Positions 23,048 to 33,767 of a stretch of 64,000 nucleotides of DNA are shown one piece after another; positions within the stretch are counted from its first letter, which is position 1; every line of letters begins with the position of its first letter. The notes below the pieces were generated by a model, which searched no databases, was not told the origin of the DNA, and saw nothing but the letters and a program-made list of their open reading frames with translations. The stretch is from the NCBI GenBank assembly GCA_033239525.1, contig BSYO01000005.1, positions 24,906,519 to 24,970,518 on the forward strand, given 5' to 3'. The translations under genes were made by a program, and so were the position numbers. The stretch comes from Nepenthes gracilis (taxonomy: Eukaryota > Streptophyta > Magnoliopsida > Caryophyllales > Nepenthaceae).

Positions 23048-23843
23048 ATGATGAGCAGGCGGGACAGTACGTCCGCCCGAGAGGAGGAGCATTTCGACAG
23101 GTGTCTCCCGTCAGGCGACAGGAGGAGTGGCGGTCCCAGCGTGCGAAAGCTAGTACAAAAGGTGGACAGCCTTTCAAGAACCGTCCGTACCCTCCGCGAG
23201 AGGGTGAACGAGTAGTCTAGGGGAAGACACCCTGAAAGCTCGTTTCCGCCAGTGCCCCAGGAGCGGCAGGCCGCCAGAGCTCCTGGCGAGTTGAGGGACT
23301 ACCTCAACAGGAAGAAATCTATGAGCCAGACCTCGACGAAGAAAGGGCTCAAGAGGCTCTGGAAGACGGTCTTCGGACCCAAAACCGACAATACGTGCCA
23401 GCCGAAAGGACGAGAAAACCCCCTGTACACAAGGGCAGGGGGGAAAGAGAAGGGCGAGCGCCCAAATGAAGACCCAGGGACCGTCCAGGCAAAAGGAGCC
23501 CGAGCGGACGTTCCCTGGAGGAGAAAGGCCATCCGGCCCACCTGCTCCCACTGAATCGCTCACCAACATCCTGAGGCAGATCAGGGAGGAAGAATTCCTG
23601 AGACGGCCCAAGGCCCCGAAGAATCCAGAAGGGGGCGACCAATGGGAATATTGCCATTACCACTGCTGTCACGGCCACGACACCGAGGACTGCAGGAAGC
23701 TTCGGGCCGAGATCGAACGGCTAGTGATGGAAGGCTACCTTGACCGTTTCCTGTCACGACCCAGTCATGGCCCCGGAGCGGCAGGACGCAGCCGGTCACG
23801 CCGCTCCAAAGACAAGGCCGTGATGGGCTCGGAACACGCCTGA
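23048..23843 (+). pseudogene. gag remnant without capsid domain, copy 2
   Basis: Starts MMSRRDSTSAREEEHFD, with the same coiled coil as copy 1 (VRKLVQKVDSLSRTVRTLRE). A TAG at 23213-23215 replaces the CAG (Gln) codon of copy 1. The frame resumes with QERQAARAPGELRDYLNRK and shifts again around 23460-23540. The end is ITNILRQIREEEFLRRPK, then CHYHCCHGHDTEDC with all four zinc ligands, then LRAEIERLVMEGYLDRFL. As in copy 1 there is no capsid domain, so its loss is ancestral to both copies. Confidence 0.75.
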
Positions 23844-24042
23844 CTTGTTCTTAGCAACGCCATAATTGTCAGAAGACCCAAGGGAGCAGCAAGGGGACCG
23901 CTAAGACTGGAGCTTAAGGACTAGAGTAACGTGAGGGTTCAAAAAGGCCCTGGAGGCCACACGGTGTTACACGTACCCATCAATGAAAACGTCCATTCGT
24001 TGTACCTATCGAGAACTGTTCTAAGACTCCCTCATCAACGAC

Positions 24043-24770
24043 GAATTCAAAAACTCGGTTCCATCCGAGCAGCCCAAGAGGTCGAATTCAAAAACTCGGT
24101 TCCATCCGAACGGCCCAAGAGGTCGAATTCAAAAACTCGATTCCGTCCGAGCAGCCCAAGAGGTCGAATTCAAAAACTCAGTTCCGTCCAAGCGGCCCAA
24201 GAGGTCGAATTCAAAAACTCGGTTCCGTCCGAGCGGCCCAAGAGGTCGAATTTAAAAACTCGGTTCCATCCAAGCAGTCTAAGAGGTCGAATTCAAAAAC
24301 TCGGTTCCGTCCGAGCGGAACAAGAGGTCGAATTCAAAAACTCGGTTCCGTCCGAGCGGCCCAAGAGGTCGAATTCAAAAACTCGGTTCCGTCCAAGCGG
24401 CCCAACAAAGTCGAATTCAAAACTTGGTTCCATCCGAGCGGCCCAAGAGGTCGAATTCAAAACTCTGGTTCCGTCCGAGCGCCCCAAAATTCGACCAAAA
24501 CTTGCTTCGGTTCCGTCCGAGCCCAAGAGGTCGAATTCAAAACTCGGTTCCGTCCGAGTAGCCCAAGAGGTCGAATTCAAAAACTCGGTTCCGTCCGAGC
24601 GGCCGAAAAGGTCGAATGCAAAAACTCGGTTCCGTCCGAGCGGCCCAAGAGGTCGAATTCAAAAACTCGGCTCCGTCCGAGCGGCCGAAGAGATCGAATT
24701 CAAAAACTCGGTTCCGTCCGAGCGGCCCAAGAGGTCGAATTCAAAAACTCAGTTCCGTCCGAGCGAACCT
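24043..24770 (+). repeat. 41-bp tandem repeat array, copy 2 (about 18 units)
   Basis: Unit GAATTCAAAAACTCGGTTCC plus GTCCGAGCGGCCCAAGAGGTC. Compared with copy 1 the unit begins GAATTC rather than GTAATC, so most units carry an EcoRI site. The CTCGG/CCGAG hairpin is kept in most units. A damaged stretch at 24400-24540 has units of altered length. Because 41 is not a multiple of three, the frame cycles through the unit and remains open, giving a 303-codon frame that is not thought to be a gene. Confidence 0.92.
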
Positions 24771-24917
24771 AGGGGCAAAAGCCTCAACAAGCATGACGAA
24801 AAAAGAAGAAGGAAGCACGGCGAGACATCGTCAAAGACTTAGGTATTATTCCATCAAACAATGCATGTACATCATGTAAAAAAAATGATACATATGTATA
24901 TCCTAAGACGCTGGGGG

Positions 24918-27004
24918 CTAGCTCCCCGAGAACTCCGCCCGCTGAGGCTGGTCTTCGTGAAGCTCCGGGGGCTCCGCCGGATCCGAAGGCCCTGACGGCC
25001 CTGGAGAAAGAGGATCACGGGGCGGCCCTGGCTGAGAGGAGCTGGGGAAAAGCCTCCCGGAAATCCCGTATAAATCCTCCGCCGTTAAGGCATTGGCGTT
25101 CCAAGGATCAAGTATAGCAGTGGGGAACCGCGGATTAATCAGTCGCAATACTTAGCAGCACATATGGACGCCATCCCCGTATTTGCTCTCCAGTAAAGGT
25201 GCAAGGTCTGCGGTCTGTATAGACACCCTTAGCCTCTCGTCCTGGCGATACAGCCTGTCCTAGAGCAACGACTGCTGAATCCGCTGAAGCTTCACAGTGT
25301 TCTCCAAGGAGGCTATCTTTATTCTAGCCTCAACTAGCTCCGTCTCTGCCCTTTGGGCCGTCTCACTGGCAGTCTTCAGGGCCTCCATTTGGGAGAAACC
25401 CTGGGCAACCCCTCCAATTATCGCGTCAATCTTCCCAGCTACGTCTCGAAGCTGCATCAAAGGGCAAAAACCATTAGGACGGGAGAGGGGAAAGCAAGAG
25501 ACCGGGACATTCAAAGGAAAAATGAAAGTACCAGGGAAACGAGGAAGTCGCCACTTACAAAAGCCTCCCCAGTGGTCTCGGGAGCTCGGGTCTCCGGGAT
25601 AGGCGCCACAGAAATCTCAACCCCTGCCTCAGGCAATGGGGCACTAGCATCAGGGGTAACGGCTGAGGGCTCGACAGCTACAAAAGGCGCCGCCGTCCCC
25701 TCCTCGGAGGCACAGGGATCTTGGGCACCCCAAATTTCTTCATCGTGAGACTCCTCCCGAACCCCGCCAGGATCAACTTGGACTACAACGGGATGCTCAG
25801 AAGGATCAGAGGACATCAGGTCAGCCACAAGCTCCTCAACCTCCATTGCCTCTCGAACCGTCTCAACCGTCGTTTCTCTCTCAGCGCCCGCAGAAGAGTT
25901 CCCACCTACTATGTCCTCGGAAGGGTGATCTATCCTGTCCGAGACCCCACAGGGCAAATCAGCGGGAACTACGGGAACAGGATCATCACTAAGGGGCTCG
26001 ACGTCCAAGAGCTCTGTAATCTAGAAAATTGTCCCCGAGGACCCAGCAGGAGGACCAAATGTAGAGGCCAGGGCAAGACCTTCCGTCCCCAGGGACTTTG
26101 GCAGAGTACTGGCCCTCGACCTCTTGAAGAGAGGGGCAATCACATCATCGTCGACCAAATCATCAACGGTGACGTCAAAAATATCATCATCATCATCGGA
26201 AGGAGGATGCTCGATGATGGCGGCCGGGCGCTCTAAGCTCTCGGCCGTAGGGCTCCTTTGCGAGCGACCTGCCGGACTTCCTATCCTCAATGGCTGCGCC
26301 CTCCCCCTCGATCTCTTTTTCCCGGACTTCTCGTGCGGAACTGCAGCAGGGGCCTCGACCCACTTGGCCACTTCAAAGTTCTCGGGCGACAACCAGACGT
26401 TACGTTTATTTAGATGGAAGCCCCCAAGATTGGCAAGCACCAAGTCCGTAAACTCCTTTGCAATTTCTCTCTCCTCTACCGAAGGATCAGAACACCACCG
26501 GCTGGCCACTTTCCCCCAGCCGACGGGGATGGCCCAGTGCTCGTGAACTTCGATGAAGAAATACTTATCCTTCCACCGCTTGGTGGAGTCAGGGTTCCCC
26601 CCGCACATCAGAGAAAAATCCGGGCGGGGGGTCATTGTAATCCAATCGAGGTTATGCGTGAAGCGAAACATAACCTTGACAGTGGTGACGCTCAAAAGAT
26701 TCTCGCGGCATCGGAAGAAAACACACAAGGAGACCAAATACCTTATCGCATTCGGCTGAAATCCGACGAAAGGAACCCCGAGTGCCCTTATGGTCTCGTA
26801 AAGCTCTCCTGGCACCGGGAACCACAACCCGCCTTTGAGGTGGACTTCGTAAACGGTGATGAAGCCATCTGGAGGGCGCAACGCCCTGTCCTGTGCCCCC
26901 GAAATCAGCATGGCCGTAGATCCCGAAATATTATATCGAGCCCGGATCTCCGAGAGCCTATCAAGCATCATCGTAGAAACGATATCTCTCACTTCAGGCG
27001 CCAT
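24918..27004 (-). pseudogene. Antisense ORF (Transposase_28 / gypsy-type family), copy 2
   Basis: Start MAPEVRDIVSTM at 27004. Exon A runs 27004-25532, an 80-bp intron 25531-25452 (GT..AG), exon B 25451-24918. An alternative donor GTAAGT lies a little upstream, at about 25556. The PF04195-like N-terminus is intact: PPDGFITVYEVHLKGGLWFP, QPNAIRYLVSLCVFFRC, TMTPRPDFSLMCGGNPDSTK, NKRNVWLSPENF. A basic patch KSGKKRSRGR and an acidic DDDDD stretch follow, then the exon-B coiled coil. Stops at 26021-26023, 25260-25262 and 25152-25154 interrupt it. The first ~320 residues are uninterrupted and very close to copy 1. Confidence 0.78.
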
Positions 27005-27525
27005 CGATGTCGGAAAGTGAAGGCAGAAAGCAAAAGAAAATTTCAGTAGGAAAGCAACGGTCTCGACACTAAGAGAAGAAGACGAAAGGGAAACGGGCAG
27101 AAGTGGTTCTGTGAGGAAAGAAAGGCCAATTATAGGTTTGAAAATTTGAAAGGGCGCCATCATTGCCCTGGCCACGCGTCGCCTGGCCATTCAACAGCAG
27201 GGCATGATGACATTTGCCTTCCCAAGGTGTACTTAGCCCGTCAGTCACACATTTGATGCTCTGGAGAAGCCCAAAACGACGGCGCTACGAATCCTCGGAC
27301 TCAGAGAAGTTCTCGGACATCACAGCTTCAGATTTTGGTTGGCCACAATTCCGAGGACACAAATTATCTCGGACAGAGTTTAAAACTAAGCCTTCGTCTA
27401 GAAGCGTCATCACTCCTCGGACGATCGGTATGCGCGGGGACAGGCTCTCATAGGAAAAGCCATCTTGAAGGACGGTGGCGTTGAAAGGACATGCCAAACG
27501 GTCGAGGGTCTCGAACCCTTTGGCA

Positions 27526-27532
27526 TGGGGGG
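27526..27532 (+). other. Polypurine tract, copy 2
   Basis: GGCATGGGGGGCTTG directly before the 3' LTR, matching copy 1. Confidence 0.6.
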
Positions 27533-27536
27533 CTTG

Positions 27537-28443
27537 TGTTGGGTTCCAATACCCGAGGTCCCTAAAAGAATGGGCAAGGGGACGAGTACTTGACCCGAGA
27601 AGCCCAAGCTGTCAGTTTGTCCGAGACCTCATAAGGTGTACGCAGCCCGAGGACATTCCACGATGAGCCCAAAAGCCTTTAGCAAGTCAGCAATGCAGTT
27701 AGCGACCGAGAACTTTCTTATTCCGTCCGAGAACAAGCGCGATACGACATCTAGTCCGCGGACTCATTCAAAGATTGAAAAGGTCAGTAAAGGACGAGGA
27801 CTCTCCCTGATGTCCGAGAATGCCAGCTCAGCTTCACAGTTACCAAGGAACACGCAACCCCTACATCACGCCACCGCCGCAGTCAGTGGCAGTTCCAGAG
27901 CACGCCTTGTCATCTCAGGGCTGGTGTCACAGGCTGACGTCCCTGACAAAGTATGGCCATTTAGCGGCGCTGGCAGCTAGGTTCTTGCACACGCCAGCGT
28001 GCCTGACACAGCATGGCCATGTCAGCAAAATAGGTGGTCAGCCTCCCTATAGGCACCAACAGCCACGTGGATATTTCCAACAGCTAGATTTCTCTACAAA
28101 TACCGAGTAGAAGCCCCACGGTGGGGGGATCTGGGGGGACAGATTCTTCCCTCCCCTCCAACAAAAGAGAACCAAGAAAGACAGAAAAACTCTAAAAAAT
28201 GAGAGCCCCAAAAGAGAAAGGCCAGCGAGTGAAAGAAAGGGAAGAAGTCCCCAAAAGCTTGTACTTTGTACGAATCACATACATAGTAAAGCATTTCCAA
28301 AGGCCCAGGGCCTCGTGGTTTTTCCTCCTCATTTAAGGGGAGGTTTTCTATGTAAAAATCCGGTCTCAACCTCTCTCTCTCTCTCCAACTCTAAACCTCG
28401 AACACTTGTGTTGCTACGGACCCCCGAAAATCGGGACGCAACA
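27537..28443 (+). repeat. 3' LTR, copy 2
   Basis: 907 bp, from TGTTGGGTTCCAATACCC to GGGACGCAACA. The TATA box has changed to CTCTACAAATACC (about 28092), so outward transcription from this LTR may be weak. Confidence 0.88.
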
Positions 28444-31400
28444 ATTATTATTATAGTTGAATATCTTTTATTATTCAAGATATCATTACTTAACAAAAGC
28501 TATCATAAATTTATTAAGTATTATAGAACAATCAAATGCATACATATGTATTCTTAGTTAAAATAATGTGTTGTATTACGAAAAAAATATATAAAAGGAC
28601 ACGGAGAGGAGAAACTAGGGTGTAAAAATGGCCTAAAATAACATTACATGTCACAAATCTAATTCAAATATAAAAAATAGTCACAATATATAATCTATTA
28701 TCGAGATTAAAAAGTTACACAAAATTTTATTAGTAATGTTCACAACATGTAATATATGCTACTCGAACCATACCATGAAGAAAGCTTAATAATTAGCGAT
28801 ACACAAAAACTAATAAGATATACGACCCTTTGACCATACCGTGTCAAATTTATATATGCTAAATGTAGAAAAATATAAAAATTATTTTTTTAACAAATAT
28901 TTTCAAAATACAAAATTTTATAGCATATTTTAAAGATCATGTGAAGAGAGCACCCATGATCCTAAAATTACTGAGTAATCTAATCCTACTAATTTGAAAA
29001 ATTTGACAATACAATGTGAGATAAACACTTAATAAATAAATGAAAGGATAAAATAATAAACATATCAAGGTTAGTTTATACTCTATTTATGTAAATCAGG
29101 ATCGTGCTTTACTATGTAAATGCATGAGTAGATTATCTATAAAACACCCTATGGATTGAGCATCTCCACTGAAATCGCCAGTAGGTTGATCACACACAAT
29201 ATCATATTATATATTTTAACATATTATAATATTTAATATTTTTATCAATTTATTATGATGATTTATTTAAATAAAATATGAAAAAATCTTTGCTAAATGA
29301 CACCATTCAAAAAACTATAAGTAAAATAATTTTTTAATGAATTTAGGGGGTAGAGATTTACGGTTGACACGGTTTTACAAAACAAGGGACATGCAAAAAA
29401 ATTTTTAAGATTCTTACGAAAAATAAAGACATATAAAAAGGCACTTATCTTCAAATTTCATAAATTTGAGGGTTTATCAATGAATTTTCATATTTTTTTT
29501 TATTAATAGGGATAGTATATTTTAAAATATAAACAAAAATTATAAAAGGATATGCATACAAGTCAAACATTAAAAAAATATCGACGAATAATTGCATGTA
29601 AGTAGAAAGTATAAAATAATAAGTTTTAGATAAATATGATAAAAAAATTTAAAATTTTCAATAACTGAATAACTATGATTAGAATTCACTTGTATTAATG
29701 TAAAATTGTTAAGATCTAACTTAAAATTACTCTAAAACCATCGTCTCTTTCACCCTTTCTTCTATTCTTTCTCTTCTTCTCTTCTATTTATTTATCTTCT
29801 CTTAAATATCTATAAAAATTGACTAAAAAATTCAGTTAAAGTCTTTAAATACATACACTGATGTATGAGAACAAATCATACGCCCATTAGACACAAGGCC
29901 ATTATATTGCCGACACATATGCATCATTCATACTCTCACTAAGACGCACATGTGCCGCCATGTACATACAAGCGTACATCATGTATACATCAGGCATAGC
30001 TCCTATTGCCAAGCATGTACGAGTTTTTTTTTTTTTTTTTACTCCCTTAGGTGACCCAATATCGCTAATCATGCATGGGCACTGCTCATACGTGCTTTAT
30101 ATTAATCATATTATCTTAATTGATTAATTTTTTATTTAAATATAAAATCATTTTTAATAATTTATTTAAATATAAAATTTTTTGATATTAGAAAATATAT
30201 TTTAGCGATTAAATGTTAAGTTTACTTCAAAAAAAATTCAAAAGCCTAAAGGGGAGAATATAAAAAGGAAATAAAATTCGTCAGATAGAATATAACAAAC
30301 CAACGTATTAATTTATATTTAGTAAATTAAATATATTATTATAAAAATTTTATAATTCGTGTTAGGTAAGCATCATTGTTATTATACTTAAAAAAAAAAG
30401 ACTCAAACTCTACGCTTTTTGTCATGAAATTTCACGTCTCATACATATATAAATCGTTTCATCATCGTGACTTCTTTAAAATAATTTATTTTATTTTATT
30501 TTTTCTATGTTTCTTTCTAGCCTTTTACCTTTGGACATGTAGCTATGAAGTGACGAATGATTATCACCTAATCAACAAATTACATATTTTAATCCAAATA
30601 ATTCAGGTGATATGAGAAAGATAAGTGCAGATTAGAAGGATAAGAATGTTAGGTTTTGAATACCAATTCTTATTTGTAAAGTCAATAATTGATTTTTATA
30701 GGGATCATTACCAAATCTTTATTTGAAACTCGTAAAGATAATATAATAAATAATAATAATAATAATAATAATACTTACAAAAATAAGATAAAATTTTTTT
30801 ACGAGAAAAAATCTATTCAAAAGTGAATAAAAAAGTAATTGGACAATAAATTTATAAATATCCACTATATAATAATTATGGTTATAAAAATATATAACAA
30901 CCTATGGACACAATACATTGTTATGAATGAATTGAACTATGAAGAATACAAAAGTAAATGAAAAAAAAAAAACCAATGAAATATTATTTTTAATATAAAA
31001 AACATACATAATACTGATGAAAGATAAAATTTGATTCAAAAATAAAACAGATGAAAAAATCTCCATCATCTTCTCTCTCTTCATTATCTTTATATTTTTG
31101 CCCTCAATATGTTAAAAATATACTCAATAAAATTAAACCATACTTATAAACTAGGTTACAGTGCACGAGTGTCAGAAATATGCACTTGTATTGTATACTG
31201 GCACACAAGCACTGTGTCAGGCATAGATCCATTGTCTAATAGCGCACGAGATACTCTCAAGTGTGTAAAGACATATTAATACCATTATTAACATACATGC
31301 ATCCCTATAGACAACAGTCAAGTGTGAACTATTTCACTTACTGAAAAACCCCATTCACTTAATTATATATTATTTGAACTTTTCATGAAATTTTATACTA

Positions 31401-32000
31401 TTAATTAACAAATTAAAGAATATAAATATGTACAAAAAATATGATACTCATAAAGAATTAATCCATCCCAATAAAAAAAAAATTGACCACTTATGCCTAA
31501 GGTAAGAACTGCATGTCAGATGCCAAGGGACGTTACTTGGTGCAAATTAATTACCTTCACAAATTTTCATAATTTCTTTAACTAATCTTTGTCCATGGCT
31601 GTTGTTCTATCCTTCTTGGTTATAATGTCCTTCCTATATTTTTTATTGAATTTCATGTTATATATAAATATATATTTCAAATATATGCATTTTGGATATC
31701 ATGTATGATAAATTCAGTAATTTTTTTCCACACGTAAGGAAATTATCATAGAAATATCTACCCAAAAAAATAGCATAGCTATAAAAGTTGATAATAAAAA
31801 AATTATTTATCAAAAAATAAAAATAAAATAACAAATTAGAGGAATAATAGTCAAATAATTTGCACTTAATTGTTACGAATTCGTAATTGATACGTGTTCG
31901 AATTTCATTTCTCCATCAATTTCTCTTATTAGCATTACAAAAAGAAAATAAAAATAAGAAAAAATTTTAAAAAATTAAAATTACATTTAATATTTTACTC
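28444..32000. other. AT-rich intergenic DNA
   Basis: No gene seen over 3.5 kb. Notable only for simple tracts: an 18-base poly-T near 30020, AATAATAAT near 30750, and two GC-richer patches (29880-30010 and 31160-31310) with short repeated ACATGTGCC / CACGAGTGTC-like words. Confidence 0.5.
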
Positions 32001-32009
32001 CTCAAGGAA

Positions 32010-32260
32010 AATGCACCAATCTTATTCTTGGGAAGTGCTCAACTACGTCGGCACGTCGGTTTAACTATATCGGCGTATTTTCGTCACCTTCGCAAACTGG
32101 ACGGTCGATTTCGTCAGCAATTTTAAAAAGCTGGGAAAAGCTAATAAAGCAACGAGGGCGACAGAAGACCACCAACTCCGTCCGTCTATCTCGCCGGCGA
32201 CGGCGACGGAGACGACCGAGAATACCAATCACTTCAATAATCAAAGAACATAGCCGTGAT
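32010..32260. other. GC-rich island of unknown nature
   Basis: About 240 bp clearly richer in GC than the flanks, with CpG-rich words (GGCACGTCGG, CGCCGGCGACGGCGACGG). A short frame on the minus strand reads SVVSVAVAGEID-like sequence without a recognised domain. It may be a captured gene fragment or an old first exon; I cannot decide. Confidence 0.3.
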
Positions 32261-33500
32261 AATTTAAGGACATTTTAACATAAGAATTATCAATATTTAT
32301 TAATGTTTATAACTTATAAAAATTAAATTGAAAAAAATATCTTATAAAAATATTGGCCAAAACAAAAATCCCTGTTGCTGATGATCACCTATTTAATCAT
32401 TTATTGTTATTATTATATTTTATTAATATTAATTTTAATTTTAAAAAAGTGTTTATTTTAACAAAAAGATATATTATTTAGATAGAATTTGTTGGCCATT
32501 TTCTGAGAATTGCTAATGACCAAAAAGAAATCTTATAATAGTCAATTGTTTTATTTTTAGTATAAAAATAAAAAAAAACAGCCAAATAAAAATTTTATAA
32601 TAATGTCAAACAAACATTTTAACCTTTCTTATGTACTAAAAAGAAAATTAAATTTTAATTAAAATTAATATTATAATACTTATATATATAAATGATACAA
32701 CTAAAATATCTTACCTATAATATTAAAAAAAAAAAAAATCAGAAGAATCACAATTTCTTCTCTCAAAAAAGGAAAAACAAGAGTAAAATAGAAGTACCTA
32801 TCACTTAATTCCAAGAAAGAGAGAGAGTGAGAGATCCATAAGCCTTTTTTTTTTCTCTATCGGCTTCTTGTCTGATATGTAGTAATTTTTTAATCACCAA
32901 TAACAAATATTCAGTGGTTTGTTTGATTATTGTTTTAAGACGAGATTAAGTTAATTTTATGTGTTATGATAAGCAGCATTAATTTTTTAAATATTATTAA
33001 AATTATAAGATTTTAGAAATCTTAATGATAGTAAGATTGAATTTGTAATTACGAGTTTGAAACTTAGGTAAATATTTTTTGCTAATGAGATTATATCTAT
33101 GGAATTCTTAAGTAACCTGGCACTTGAATTGCCCGTTTGAATTTCCCCTAAGTTTGCAGCGGCCCATAAAAACTTCCAAAGAGCTTTGACACCCTTAGAT
33201 TGATTCTAAAACAAGGACAGAACAACATATCTGAACTGTTGAGTGCAGATTCAAGAAAAATGAGACTTTCTCCAAAAGACAAACTTTCACTTACTATACA
33301 AGCATGAGATTGCAATTCCCGATCCTAAATAGCTACTTTAATTCGTAGCATAATTAACCATTTTACAATATTCTATTCCGAGTCCATGATTTCTCTATGC
33401 CAAGCCAAAATCGAAGTACACCGGCAAAAATTCAATCCAGAAGCAAGACGGAAACATGTCAAAACCATCTTTGCATTTCTAAGTTGATCACTTCTCGGCT
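32261..33500. other. AT-rich intergenic DNA
   Basis: No gene seen. The last ~250 bp before 33767 are probably the 3' UTR of the SUFB gene, read on the minus strand. Confidence 0.45.
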
Positions 33501-33767
33501 CAAAAACCAGAGCGTGCCATCTACAAATTGCAAACAAGTAATAGCTAACTCATAATCATTCTGCTCAATACTGAAACATATAACGAAGAAATTAGATGCT
33601 TTTCTAAGCAATACAACTAGTCCTTTCATCACAATGTCAAATAGAAAAAAATAATTTTACAATCTCTTTAAATCCAGAGCACAGCTTCAGATAGTAGCTG
33701 ATTATGGTGCGGAGCAAAACTTTACACGGTCCGAAACAGTGAAGTTTTGCTGAAGGTTGTGTAGCTG

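Larger units (their letters stand above)
22025..28443 (+). mobile_element. Pol-less Tat-like Gypsy retrotransposon, copy 2 (6.4 kb)
   Basis: Same architecture as the copy at 12151: LTR 22025-22943, PBS at 22945, gag remnant 23048-23843, 41-bp array 24043-24770, antisense spliced ORF 27004-24918, PPT 27526-27532 and LTR 27537-28443. A perfect 5-bp target duplication ATTAT flanks it (22020-22024 and 28444-28448). The first base of the 5' LTR has changed (CG instead of TG). No protease, integrase or polymerase is present. LTR, gag and array resemble copy 1 but are clearly diverged, so the two are separate insertions of related subfamilies rather than a recent duplication. Confidence 0.9.

Noticed and set aside
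14131..24770. The two 41-bp arrays as CRISPR-like arrays
   Set aside because: Units are directly contiguous, there are no unique spacers, and the DNA is plant nuclear DNA inside retrotransposons.
23931..24842. 303-codon plus-strand frame as a repeat protein gene
   Set aside because: It is the 41-bp array read through; the periodic peptide results from a stop-free unit and there is no start context or domain.
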